Part shown: piece by piece, positions 42,974 to 51,521 of the stretch
How the letters are laid out: the number at the start of each line of letters is the position of its first letter
How positions within the stretch are numbered: position 1 is the first letter of the stretch
NCBI GenBank assembly: GCA_038226665.1
Contig: JBBRQI010000003.1
Location: 62,001 to 126,000, forward strand
DNA from: SZAS-103 sp038226665
GTDB taxonomy: Bacteria > Pseudomonadota > Gammaproteobacteria > Xanthomonadales > Xanthomonadaceae
Length of the DNA stretch: 64,000 bases
Direction of reading: 5' to 3'
The notes under the pieces: model-generated
The model's input: the letters and a program-made list of their open reading frames with translations, nothing else
Databases searched by the model: none
What the model was told of the DNA's origin: nothing
Translations under genes and position numbers: made by a program

Positions 42974-43997
42974 CTTGCCGGCTCCCGCGTCACCGCTGCA
43001 ACCATTCATCCAGCAACCGGTCGTCGCATCCACGCGCTTGCTGGACCGGCTGCACCACATCGACTGGGTCGAACTCGGTACCGAATGGGGCGTCAGGCTC
43101 GGCAGCGGCCTGGTGCTGCTGATCGCCGGCATGTGGCTGGCGAAATGGCTCGGGCGCCTGGTCACGAAATTACTTGCACGCTTCGGCGTGGAAGCGATCC
43201 TCACCAGTTTCCTCGGCAACATCGCGCGCGCGGTCTTGTTGGTCGTCGTGTTCATCGCGACGCTGGAAATCATCGGCGCACCGACCAATTCCCTGCTCGC
43301 CGTGATCGGTGCGGCGGGCCTGGGCATCGGCCTTGCGATGAAGGATTCGCTGTCGAACATCGCCTCGGGCGTGATGCTGATCGCGCTGCGTCCATTTCGT
43401 TCCGGCGACGAAGTGCAGGTCGCAATGCTCAACGGAATCGTCGAGCAGGTGCGCATCTTCCAGACCGTATTGCGCACGTTCGACAACCGCGTGATCATCC
43501 TGCCGAACAGTCTGATCACCAACGCGCCGATCACCAACTACACCGCACGCAACAAGCGTCGCATCGACCTGACGATCGGCATCGGCTACGACGACGACAT
43601 CCGCGCTGCGCGCGAAACACTCATCGCCGCCGCGCGCGGCAACGTGCGCGTGCTCAAGGATCCAGCTCCCGACGTGATGGTATCGGCGCTCGCCGAAAGC
43701 AGCGTGGACATCGTTTTGCGCGCATGGGTTGCGACCAGCGACTACGCGATCGCGAAGAGCGAACTCCTCGAATCCGCGCGCACCGCACTCGGCGAACACG
43801 GCGTCACCATTCCATTCCCGCAACAGGATCTGCACGTGTTCCACCACGGCGTCGTGGATGCGCAACAGGGCGAACGACTGCTCAACGACGCTGTGCGACG
43901 CAAGGCGCCAGCGAAGCCCATCATGTCGTCGAGCGCGTCCATTGTCGATGACGCACCTGCGACGCCAGCGGGCATGCCTAGCACGCCGGAAAGCTGA
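42966..43997 (+). CDS. Mechanosensitive channel, MscS family
   Basis: 343-aa small-conductance mechanosensitive channel with N-terminal helices LVLLIAGMWLAKWLGRLV and ARAVLLVVVFIATLEIIG, the pore-lining TM3 LLAVIGAAGLGIGLAMKDSLSNIASG (alternating Gly/Ala) and the beta domain PFRSGDEVQVAMLNGIVEQV with VIILPNSLITNAPITNYT. The GTG start (42966) overlaps the ppsA stop; TTG 42975 is an alternative. The C-terminal ~45 residues after the vestibule are low-complexity. It releases solutes during hypo-osmotic shock. Confidence 0.93.
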   Translation: MRNLPAPASPLQPFIQQPVVASTRLLDRLHHIDWVELGTEWGVRLGSGLVLLIAGMWLAKWLGRLVTKLLARFGVEAILTSFLGNIARAVLLVVVFIATLEIIGAPTNSLLAVIGAAGLGIGLAMKDSLSNIASGVMLIALRPFRSGDEVQVAMLNGIVEQVRIFQTVLRTFDNRVIILPNSLITNAPITNYTARNKRRIDLTIGIGYDDDIRAARETLIAAARGNVRVLKDPAPDVMVSALAESSVDIVLRAWVATSDYAIAKSELLESARTALGEHGVTIPFPQQDLHVFHHGVVDAQQGERLLNDAVRRKAPAKPIMSSSASIVDDAPATPAGMPSTPES

Positions 43998-44060
43998 GCG
44001 ATTCGTTGCGATTGGGTGCGGCGCGTCTTGGTTGCACCACATGCCCAGGGAACAAGATGC

Positions 44061-44642
44061 TCAGGAGATCTCGCCGCCGAGCCTTCCCATGAACTGGCGG
44101 TAGTAGCGCAACTCCGCCACCGAATCGCGGATGTCGCTCAGCGCAGTGTGCGCGGAATCCTTGACGAAGCCCTTCGGCACATCCGGCGCCCAGCGCCGTG
44201 CGAGTTCCTTGATCGTGCTCACGTCAAGGTTGCGGTAGTGGAAATAGCGCTCGAGCCGCGGCATTCCACGAACCAGGAAACGCCGGTCCTGACAGATCGA
44301 ATTGCCGCAGATCGGCGATTTGTTTGCCGGAATCCACTTCGCAAGGAATTCCACGGTCAGCGCTTCCGCAGTCACGAGCGAAGTCGTCGAATCCAGCACG
44401 CGCTGCCACAAGCCCGACTTCGTGTGCTGGTTACGATTCCAGTCGTCCATCGCTTCGAGGCGTGCAAGCGGATGCTGGATCGCCAACTCCGGGCCTTCGG
44501 CAAGGATGTTGAGTTCCTTGTCGGTCACCAGCGTCGCGATTTCGATGATTGCATCGGTATCCGGATCGAGCCCGGTCATTTCAAGGTCGATCCAGATCAG
44601 GTTGTCGTCATCGGGATGGGTCTGGTCGGGAATGGTCGGCAT
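44061..44642 (-). CDS. orn: Oligoribonuclease
   Basis: 193-aa DEDDh 3'-5' exonuclease that degrades nanoRNA and linear di-nucleotides such as pGpG. Motifs are Exo I LIWIDLEMTGLDPDTD, Exo II CGNSICQDRRFLV and Exo III KDSAHTALSDIRDSVAEL. The N-terminus has a short acidic extension before the core. Convergent with mscS; it reads away from the DUF2721 gene, with 59 bp between starts. Confidence 0.95.
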   Translation of the reverse strand: MPTIPDQTHPDDDNLIWIDLEMTGLDPDTDAIIEIATLVTDKELNILAEGPELAIQHPLARLEAMDDWNRNQHTKSGLWQRVLDSTTSLVTAEALTVEFLAKWIPANKSPICGNSICQDRRFLVRGMPRLERYFHYRNLDVSTIKELARRWAPDVPKGFVKDSAHTALSDIRDSVAELRYYRQFMGRLGGEIS

Positions 44643-44701
44643 GGATTCGCACGGATGGGAACTGCGTGCATGATAGCGTTCCCAGCCTGCGGAGCGCGCC
44701 C

Positions 44702-45184
44702 ATGCCCTTGCCGATCGGCACCGACAGCAGCCACTACGCCGTGGTCTCGGCGATGATCACGCCAGCCTTTTTCCTGACTGCGACGAGCTCGCTACTGGCG
44801 ACATCGAATGCACGGCTGTCGCGGGTGGTGGACCGGATGCGCCTGGACATCGTCGAACTCAAGCGCTCTGCCGTAGAGGCGGAGGGAGAGCTGCGTCGAC
44901 GCGTCGACCTGCACCGCAAGCGTTCTCGCCTCGTCCTGGCCGCACTCAGGCTTTTGTATGGTGCCGTCACGGCATTCGTCGGCACCAGCATGGCGATCGC
45001 CGCCGACGGCGTGCTCGGATGGCACATCGACTTCCTGCCGATGCTGTTCGCGATCCTCGGCGTGCTGCTGATGTTCATCGCATCGCTGTGCCTCGGCCAC
45101 GAAGCGAGCATGGCCCTGTCGATGCTGGAAGCGGATCTTGACCGGCAACTCGCACGCGATCGCACGGATCACGCAAACGATTAG
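44702..45184 (+). CDS. DUF2721 family membrane protein
   Basis: 160-aa protein with three hydrophobic segments: VVSAMITPAFFLTATSSLLAT, LLYGAVTAFVGTSMAIA and FLPMLFAILGVLLMFIASL. A charged stretch (VDRMRLDIVELKRSAVEAEGEL) separates the first from the second, as in DUF2721 proteins. No function is known for the family. ATG 44702 fits the start, reading away from orn. Confidence 0.85.
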   Translation: MPLPIGTDSSHYAVVSAMITPAFFLTATSSLLATSNARLSRVVDRMRLDIVELKRSAVEAEGELRRRVDLHRKRSRLVLAALRLLYGAVTAFVGTSMAIAADGVLGWHIDFLPMLFAILGVLLMFIASLCLGHEASMALSMLEADLDRQLARDRTDHAND

Positions 45185-45197
45185 ACGTGCTGCGTTC

Positions 45198-45689
45198 TCA
45201 AGCTGGCGGCTTGCCGCGCTTGCGACGGAAATATGCGGTCAACTTCGACCCGGCTTCATCGGCCAGCAATCCGCCCTGCACTTGCACGCGATGGTTGTGA
45301 CGCGGATCGCCAAGCAGGTCGAACACACTGCCGGCCGCGCCGGTCTTGGGATCGGACGCGGCGAATACGACCCTCGCGATGCGCGCATGCACCAGCGCCA
45401 TCGCGCACATCGCGCACGGTTCCAGCGTCACGTACAGAGTGCAGCCGATTAAGCGATGGTTGCCTATGGTCTTTCCGGCCTGCCGCATTGCGACGATCTC
45501 GGCATGCGCGCTCGGATCGTGGTCGATGATGTTGCGGTTGGAGCCTACGCCAATGATCGCGCCATCGGCCGAAACGAGCACCGCGCCAACCGGAATTTCA
45601 TCGTCGTCGCGCTCTGCGCGTTCGGCGAGCGCGAGTGCATGGCGCATCCAGCGTTCGTCATCGTTCGGAGCGCCGTCGAGATCGATCAT
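45198..45689 (-). CDS. tadA: tRNA-specific adenosine deaminase
   Basis: 163-aa enzyme that converts A34 to inosine in tRNA-Arg(ACG). The zinc site is HAEIVAMRQAG (His and catalytic Glu) and LEPCAMCAMALVHARI (two Cys); DPKTGAAGSVFDLLGD is the conserved loop. ATG 45689 overlaps the guaA stop as ATGA, showing translational coupling. Last gene of guaB-guaA-tadA. Confidence 0.93.
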   Translation of the reverse strand: MIDLDGAPNDDERWMRHALALAERAERDDDEIPVGAVLVSADGAIIGVGSNRNIIDHDPSAHAEIVAMRQAGKTIGNHRLIGCTLYVTLEPCAMCAMALVHARIARVVFAASDPKTGAAGSVFDLLGDPRHNHRVQVQGGLLADEAGSKLTAYFRRKRGKPPA

Positions 45690-47287
45690 TCCCACTCGAT
45701 CGTCGCGGGGGGTTTTCCACTGATGTCATAAACAACGCGAGAAATACCTTTTAACTCATTGATAATTCTGCGTGAAACAGTATCGAGAAACGCATACGGA
45801 AGATGCGCCCAGTGCGCCGTCATAAAGTCGATGGTCTCGACCGCACGCAACGCGATCACCCATTCGTAGGCGCGCGCATCGCCGACCACGCCGACCGATT
45901 TCACCGGCAGGAACACTGCGAACGCCTGGCTGGTCTTGTCGTAAAGATCGGCCTTGCGCAGTTCCTCGATGAAGATCGCGTCGGCCTGCGCAAGCAATTC
46001 GGCATATTCGCGCTTGACCTCACCCAGAATCCGCACACCGAGCCCCGGTCCCGGGAACGGATGCCGATAGACCATCGTGCGTGGCAGGCCAAGTTCGACG
46101 CCGATGCGGCGTACTTCGTCCTTGAACAGTTCGCGCAGAGGTTCCACCAGGCCGAGCTTCATGTGCTCTGGGAGGCCGCCGACGTTATGGTGCGACTTGA
46201 TGACGTGTGCCTTGCCGGTCTTGCTGCCGGCCGACTCGATCACGTCGGGATAGATCGTGCCTTGCGCGAGCCATTTCACGCGACCGTTCGCCGAAGCATC
46301 GAGCTTCCCGGATTCTTCTTCGAAGATGTCGACGAAGAGCTTGCCAATGATCTTGCGCTTGGCTTCGGGGTCGCTGACGCCAGCCAGCGCCGCGAAATAT
46401 CGGTCGGCTGCGTTGACGCGGATGATCTTGATGCCAAGACCATTGCTGCCGCTGGCCGCATCGGCGAACGCCGCCATCACCTGGTCGCCTTCCTTCCAGC
46501 GCAACAAGCCGGTGTCCACGAACACGCAGGTGAGCTTGTCGCCGAGCGCACGATGCAGCAGCGCCGCGACCACCGACGAATCGACGCCGCCGGACAGACC
46601 CAGCAGCACATGATCGTCGCCGACTTGGGCACGCACGCGGGCGATCTGGTCTTCGACGATGTTCGCGGCGGTCCATAGGGTCTTGCAACCGCAGATATCG
46701 ACGACGAAACGCTCCAGCATCGCTGCACCCGATTTCGTGTGCGTGACTTCGGGATGGAACTGCACGCCATACCAGTGCTTGGTTTCGTCGGCCATCGCGG
46801 CGATCGCGACGCTTTCGGTGCGCGCAGTGGCGCGGAAACCGGGTGGGGTCGCGGTCACGCGATCGCCGTGGCTCATCCATGCGCCGAGGCGAGGTGGCGA
46901 TCCGGGAAAATCTTTCATGTCGTCGAGCAACGCGCAGGCGCGCAGCACTTCGACTTCGGCGTAACCGTATTCGCGGTGATGGTCGCCTTCGACCTTGCCG
47001 CCGAGTTGCGCGGCCATGGTCTGCATGCCGTAGCAGATGCCGAGCAACGGCACGCTCGCATCGAACGCCTGCTGCGGCGCGCGCGGCGAGTCCGTTTCGA
47101 GTGTCGATTCGGGACCGCCGGACAGGATGATGCCCTTCGGCGCGAACGCCGCGATCTGCGCGGGATCGTGATCCCATGCCCAGATCTCGCAATACACGCC
47201 AAGCTCGCGGATGCGCCGCGCGATCAACTGCGTGTATTGCGCGCCAAAGTCGAGGATCAGGATCTTGTCGCCATGGATGTCGGTCAT
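45686..47287 (-). CDS. guaA: GMP synthase (glutamine-hydrolysing)
   Basis: 533-aa two-domain enzyme. The N-terminal class I amidotransferase has LLGICYGMQTMAAQLGG (Cys) and GVQFHPEVTH (His, Glu); the ATP pyrophosphatase domain has the P-loop LLGLSGGVDSSVVAALLHRA; the C-terminal dimerisation domain has RHPFPGPGLGVRILGE. It aminates XMP to GMP, the step after GuaB, which is encoded 70 bp upstream on the same strand. Confidence 0.97.
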   Translation of the reverse strand: MTDIHGDKILILDFGAQYTQLIARRIRELGVYCEIWAWDHDPAQIAAFAPKGIILSGGPESTLETDSPRAPQQAFDASVPLLGICYGMQTMAAQLGGKVEGDHHREYGYAEVEVLRACALLDDMKDFPGSPPRLGAWMSHGDRVTATPPGFRATARTESVAIAAMADETKHWYGVQFHPEVTHTKSGAAMLERFVVDICGCKTLWTAANIVEDQIARVRAQVGDDHVLLGLSGGVDSSVVAALLHRALGDKLTCVFVDTGLLRWKEGDQVMAAFADAASGSNGLGIKIIRVNAADRYFAALAGVSDPEAKRKIIGKLFVDIFEEESGKLDASANGRVKWLAQGTIYPDVIESAGSKTGKAHVIKSHHNVGGLPEHMKLGLVEPLRELFKDEVRRIGVELGLPRTMVYRHPFPGPGLGVRILGEVKREYAELLAQADAIFIEELRKADLYDKTSQAFAVFLPVKSVGVVGDARAYEWVIALRAVETIDFMTAHWAHLPYAFLDTVSRRIINELKGISRVVYDISGKPPATIEWE

Positions 47288-47357
47288 TGACTCGCAATCT
47301 TTGGGCGTCGGCCCGTTGCTAAATATTTTTCGAGAGCGCGACTATATTCAATCTTGC

Positions 47358-48815
47358 TCACGTCATCCGATAATTCGGCGGCTCTTTGGTGATTTGCACA
47401 TCATGCACATGGCTTTCGCGCACGCCTGCGTTGCTGACCTGCACGAAGTTCGGCTTGGCACGCATTTCCTCGATGGACGCGCAACCGACATAGCCCATCG
47501 ACGCGCGCAGTCCACCCACAAGCTGATGCACGATGTTGCGCAACGTGCCGCGATACGGGACGCGCCCTTCGATACCTTCGGGCACGAGCTTGTCGGCGTC
47601 GGATGCGTCCTGGAAGTAACGGTCCTTGCTGCCCTGCTCCATTGCGCCGATCGAACCCATGCCGCGATAGCTCTTGTAGCTGCGACCCTGGAACAGTTCG
47701 ATTTCGCCCGGCGCCTCTTCCGTACCTGCAAACAAGCCGCCGATCATCACCGTAGCTGCGCCGGCGGCAATCGCTTTGGCGATGTCGCCCGAATAGCGGA
47801 TTCCACCATCGGCGATCAACGGGATGCGATCCTGCAACGCGTTGGCGACCATAGCGACCGCAGTGATCTGCGGCACGCCGACGCCGGCAACGATGCGAGT
47901 GGTGCAGATTGACCCCGGGCCGACGCCGACTTTCACTGCATCCGCGCCTGCGTCCATCAATGCGAGCGCTGCGTCGCCGGTGACGATGTTGCCGCCGATC
48001 ACCTGCACCTGCGGATATTTTTTCTTGACCCATGCGACGCGATCGAGCACCCCCTGCGAATGCCCATGCGCTGTATCGACCACGATCACGTCGACGCCCG
48101 CATGCACGAGCGCCGCAACGCGCGCTTCGGTGTCGCCGCCAACCCCGACCGCTGCGCCAACGCACAAACGCTCGGAGGAATCCTTCGCCGAATCCGGATT
48201 GTCCCGCGCCTTCTGGATATCCTTGACCGTGATCAACCCGCGCAATTCGAAGCCGTCGTTGACGACGAGGACTTTCTCGATGCGGTGCTTGTGCAGCAGC
48301 GCGATCACTTCCTCGTCGGACGCGTTCTCGCCGACCGTCACCAAGCGATCCTTCTTGGTCATGATGTGGCGAACCGGATCGTCGAGCTTCTTCTCGAAAC
48401 GCATGTCACGGCTGGTGACGATGCCGACGAGCTTGCCGCTATCTACGACTGGGACGCCGGAGATGTTACGCGCGCGGGTGAGCTTGAGGACTTCGCCGAT
48501 GGTCGTTTCCGGCCCAACCGTGAACGGTTCGCGGATCACGCCGGCTTCGAAATTCTTGACCTGCGCAACGTGCGAGGCTTGCGCCGCGATCGACATGTTC
48601 TTGTGCAGGATGCCAATGCCGCCGAGTTGCGCCATCGCGATCGCGAGGCGGGCTTCGGTGACGGTGTCCATCGCAGCGGCGACGATCGGGAGATTGAGAG
48701 ACAGGCCGCGCGTCAGCCGTGCTTGCAGGCGCACATCTTTCGGCAGCACAACCGAGTGCGCGGGCACCAGCGAAACGTCGTCGAAGGTCAGCGCTTCGGC
48801 CAGGATGCGCAGCAT
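47358..48815 (-). CDS. guaB: Inosine-5'-monophosphate dehydrogenase
   Basis: 485-aa NAD-dependent enzyme oxidising IMP to XMP, the committed step to GMP. TIM barrel with the catalytic cysteine in KVGVGPGSICTTRIVAGVG and the YRGMGSIGAM flap; two CBS domains are inserted at about residues 95-205 (TRARNISGVPVVD, LLHKHRIEKVLVV). The N-terminus LTFDDVSLVPAHSVVLPKDV is standard. First gene of guaB-guaA-tadA. Confidence 0.97.
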   Translation of the reverse strand: MLRILAEALTFDDVSLVPAHSVVLPKDVRLQARLTRGLSLNLPIVAAAMDTVTEARLAIAMAQLGGIGILHKNMSIAAQASHVAQVKNFEAGVIREPFTVGPETTIGEVLKLTRARNISGVPVVDSGKLVGIVTSRDMRFEKKLDDPVRHIMTKKDRLVTVGENASDEEVIALLHKHRIEKVLVVNDGFELRGLITVKDIQKARDNPDSAKDSSERLCVGAAVGVGGDTEARVAALVHAGVDVIVVDTAHGHSQGVLDRVAWVKKKYPQVQVIGGNIVTGDAALALMDAGADAVKVGVGPGSICTTRIVAGVGVPQITAVAMVANALQDRIPLIADGGIRYSGDIAKAIAAGAATVMIGGLFAGTEEAPGEIELFQGRSYKSYRGMGSIGAMEQGSKDRYFQDASDADKLVPEGIEGRVPYRGTLRNIVHQLVGGLRASMGYVGCASIEEMRAKPNFVQVSNAGVRESHVHDVQITKEPPNYRMT

Positions 48816-48881
48816 GGGCGGCTCCGTGTGAGGAAGCGCGCCATTATACCCGGTCGGGCGAGTTCGATGCTTGCCGCGCCT

Positions 48882-49775
48882 TCAAGCACTGCGTTCCAAC
48901 AACTGATCGAATGACTCGGCGGCTTCAAGGGTGTTCTGCATCAACGTCGCAACAGTCATCGGGCCGACGCCGCCCGGTACCGGCGTGATCCAGCTCGCGC
49001 GTTGTGCGGCTTCCGCATAGCCCACATCACCGACCAGTCGGCCATCTTCGAGCCGATTGATGCCGACATCGATCACCACCGCGCCATGCTTGACCCACTC
49101 GCCCGGAATCAGTTTGGGCTTGCCGACTGCGACAACGAGGATATCGGCGTCGCCGACATGCCGTCGCAACACATCCTGCGGCGTGAACTTGTGGCAGGTC
49201 GTCACCGTGCAGCCGGCGATCATCAGTTCCAGCGCCATTGGCCGGCCGACGTGGTTCGAGACCCCGACGATGGTCGCGCTCGCGCCACGCACCGGACGAT
49301 CGGTGTAGCCGAGCAAAGTGGTGATGCCGCGCGGCGTGCACGGACGCAGACCGAACTGGCGCAATGCGAGATGGCCGACGTTTTCAGGATGGAATCCATC
49401 GACATCCTTGCGCGGGTCGATCCTGTGGATCAGCCGGCTTGCGTCGGGAATGCCCGGCAGCGGCAATTGCACGAGGATGCCGTGCACCAGCGGATCGGCA
49501 TTGAGCTTGTCGATCAGCGCAAGCAGTTCGGCTTCGGTGGTTGTCGCCGGCAGGTCGAAGTCCAGTGTATGGATGCCGACCTTCTCGCACGCACGGCGTT
49601 TGTTGCGTACGTACACGGCCGATGCGGGATCTGCGCCAACCAGCACCACCGCGAGCCCCGGTCGCGATTTGCCTGCCGCGATCCGCGCCTTGACGCGCAC
49701 GGCCAGGGCGTCGAGCAGTTCCTCGGCGATGCGCTTGCCATCGAGGATGCGGGCGGCGTGGGTTGCATGGGTCAT
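48882..49775 (-). CDS. folD: Bifunctional methylenetetrahydrofolate dehydrogenase/cyclohydrolase
   Basis: 297-aa folate enzyme interconverting methylene-, methenyl- and formyl-tetrahydrofolate. Motifs are LAVVLVGADPASAVYVRNKRRACE (catalytic Lys and Tyr), HGILVQLPLPG, the NADP-binding ATIVGVSNHVGRPMALELM, and the C-terminal TPVPGGVGPMTVATLMQNT. It lies upstream of guaB on the same strand, 66 bp away, supplying one-carbon units to purine synthesis. Confidence 0.96.
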   Translation of the reverse strand: MTHATHAARILDGKRIAEELLDALAVRVKARIAAGKSRPGLAVVLVGADPASAVYVRNKRRACEKVGIHTLDFDLPATTTEAELLALIDKLNADPLVHGILVQLPLPGIPDASRLIHRIDPRKDVDGFHPENVGHLALRQFGLRPCTPRGITTLLGYTDRPVRGASATIVGVSNHVGRPMALELMIAGCTVTTCHKFTPQDVLRRHVGDADILVVAVGKPKLIPGEWVKHGAVVIDVGINRLEDGRLVGDVGYAEAAQRASWITPVPGGVGPMTVATLMQNTLEAAESFDQLLERSA

Positions 49776-49837
49776 GCGGAGATTTCGCGGCTGCGCTAGA
49801 GTCGCCCATTATCGCCGATCCTGAGAGTTCCCCGCGC

Positions 49838-50152
49838 ATGCTGAGCCAGTCGAACCACGACCAAACCCAACTCGAAGCCGCTGCGTTCCGCCGCCTGCTC
49901 GCGCACCTCAACGCGGCGCGGCCGGACGTGCAGAACATCGACCTGATGATCCTCGCCGGGTTCTGCCGCAACTGCCTCGCCGACTGGTACCGTGATGCGG
50001 CCGACGCGCAAGGCCATCCGATCAGCAAGGAAGACGCGCGCGAGGCGATTTACGGGATGCCGTTCGCGGAATGGAAAGCGAAACACCAGCAGGATGCGTC
50101 ACCGGAACAACTGGCGGCGTTCGAGGCCGCGCAACGCAAGCACGCAAGCTGA
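49838..50152 (+). CDS. DUF1244 family protein
   Basis: 104-aa protein with the family core DLMILAGFCRNCLADWYRDAAD and the C-terminal SKEDAREAIYGMPFAEWKAKHQ. The CRNC pair could bind a metal. Function unknown. ATG 49838 is chosen; the frame extends upstream over the folD start region, which is not plausible coding. Divergent from folD. Confidence 0.83.
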   Translation: MLSQSNHDQTQLEAAAFRRLLAHLNAARPDVQNIDLMILAGFCRNCLADWYRDAADAQGHPISKEDAREAIYGMPFAEWKAKHQQDASPEQLAAFEAAQRKHAS

Positions 50153-50165
50153 CGACCAATTCATA

Positions 50166-50222
50166 CCGATCACAGTCAGCCCGATCACAGCCGTCCGACC
50201 ATAGCCGCCTGACCACAGCATC
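50166..50222. repeat. Degenerate tandem repeat (four copies of ~14-15 bp)
   Basis: Units CCGATCACAGTCAG, CCCGATCACAGCCGT, CCGACCATAGCCGC and CTGACCACAGCATC follow one another, sharing a CCGAYCAYAG core, between the DUF1244 and zinc-ribbon genes. It ends just before the ribosome binding site of the latter. Confidence 0.7.
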
Positions 50223-50234
50223 GAAGGAACCGAC

Positions 50235-50450
50235 ATGATCCACCAAGGCCACTGCCCGAAGTGCGGCAAACGTGTTTTGCATGTGCATGTCGAAACCGTC
50301 AACGGGATGATCGCCAACGAAAACAAGGTGAAATGCCTCGCCTACAGTTGCATCCATTGCTTCGCCGTGCTTGGCGTGCAGATCGATCCGCGCGGCAAGC
50401 GCCGGCCGAAAGCTGCGGCGGCGGCCAAGGATGAGAAGCCTGAGAAATAG
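50235..50450 (+). CDS. Small zinc-ribbon-like protein
   Basis: 71-aa protein with CPKCGKRVLHVHVETV near the N-terminus and CLAYSCIHC in the middle, a four-cysteine arrangement likely to bind zinc, followed by a Lys/Ala-rich tail (RPKAAAAAKDEKPEK). ATG 50235 has AAGGAA upstream. The family is not recognised and no function is proposed. Convergent with the peptidase gene. Confidence 0.7.
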   Translation: MIHQGHCPKCGKRVLHVHVETVNGMIANENKVKCLAYSCIHCFAVLGVQIDPRGKRRPKAAAAAKDEKPEK

Positions 50451-50478
50451 GCTGCTCCGCTTGAACCGCGTCGAGTCG

Positions 50479-51459
50479 CTACGGCTTTCTGCCCGCATTC
50501 CAGGCCGGCTTGAAATCCGAATTGACCAACCAGCTTACCGGCCCGACCAGCGAACTGATCGCTTCGTCCATGTGCGCGAAATCGATGCGCGAGATTTCAT
50601 CGCTGGGTTGGTGGTAGTCCGCGTGCAGGCCGAAGCTCGACACGGTGTGCGCGATGATGCCCTGCTTCGCGAGTCCGTAATTGTCCGAGCGCATGAAGAA
50701 ATGTTCCGACGGATGCGGATCGGCCACCAACCGCGCGCCATGCTGCGCGAGCGTCGGTCCAAGGTTGGATCGCTCGAAACCGGTCAGCCATAGCGTGTGC
50801 GGCGGTACGGCCTTGTCCTCGCGGCCGATCATCTCGAATTCGAGATTGGCGACGATGTCCTTCATCGGCATCGGCGGATGTTCGCGGAACCATAACGCGC
50901 CGAGGCTGCCGAGTTCCTCGCTGCCGAACAGCACGAACAGCACGGTGCGTTTCGGCTTTGGCCCATTGCCGAGGATGCGCGCGAGTTCGAGCACGGCGCA
51001 CACGCCCGAGGCATCGTCGTCGGCGCCGTTGTAGATCGCGTCGCCGTTGACCGGCTGCCCGATGCCTAGATGATCTAGGTGCGCAGTGAGCAGGACCACT
51101 TCGCTGGCAAGCTTCGGATCGGAACCCTTGAGCATCCCGACCACGTTCACCGTCGTATGCGCGCCATTCGGCCCTTTTCCTGGTGGCAACAAACCGACTT
51201 GGAGGTAACCGCACTTGTCGCCAGCCGGCTGGATTCCGTAGCGCCTGAGTTCGCCGGCGATGTAGTTCGCCGCGACGACTTCATCGGGCGTTGCGCTACC
51301 CCTGCCGCGCATCGCATCGCTGGCGAGTTTGTCCATGTGCATGCGCACGGAGGTTGCGAGCGGTTGCGATGGATCAGGTTTTTGTAGTGTCGTACGAGCC
51401 TGTGCACCCAACGCACACGTCAAGGCCAGCAACAACACCGTCGAACGAATGCGCTTCAT
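50479..51459 (-). CDS. M28-family metallopeptidase, secreted
   Basis: 326-aa aminopeptidase-type enzyme. A signal peptide (MKRIRSTVLLLALTCALGAQA) precedes the M28 domain: LLTAHLDHLGIG (zinc His/Asp), YNGADDDASGVCAVLELA (bridging Asp), LFVLFGSEELGSLGALWF (catalytic Glu-Glu), NLEFEMIGRED, and HADYHQPSDEISRIDF near the end (zinc His). The set of metal ligands looks complete. Probably periplasmic or extracellular; peptide preference unknown. Confidence 0.9.
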   Translation of the reverse strand: MKRIRSTVLLLALTCALGAQARTTLQKPDPSQPLATSVRMHMDKLASDAMRGRGSATPDEVVAANYIAGELRRYGIQPAGDKCGYLQVGLLPPGKGPNGAHTTVNVVGMLKGSDPKLASEVVLLTAHLDHLGIGQPVNGDAIYNGADDDASGVCAVLELARILGNGPKPKRTVLFVLFGSEELGSLGALWFREHPPMPMKDIVANLEFEMIGREDKAVPPHTLWLTGFERSNLGPTLAQHGARLVADPHPSEHFFMRSDNYGLAKQGIIAHTVSSFGLHADYHQPSDEISRIDFAHMDEAISSLVGPVSWLVNSDFKPAWNAGRKP

Positions 51460-51521
51460 GCAAGATTCCTGGGAAAACCATGAATCGACGATTGTAAAAC
51501 TGAAAATCCCAATGGCCTGAC

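Noticed and set aside
42966..43050. Possible fusion of ppsA and mscS
   Set aside because: The frames differ; ppsA ends at TAA 42971-42973 and mscS begins with its own GTG or TTG, so this is ordinary overlap.
50166..50222. Short tandem repeats as a CRISPR array
   Set aside because: Units are adjacent without spacers, are degenerate and only 14-15 bp, with no cas genes in the window.
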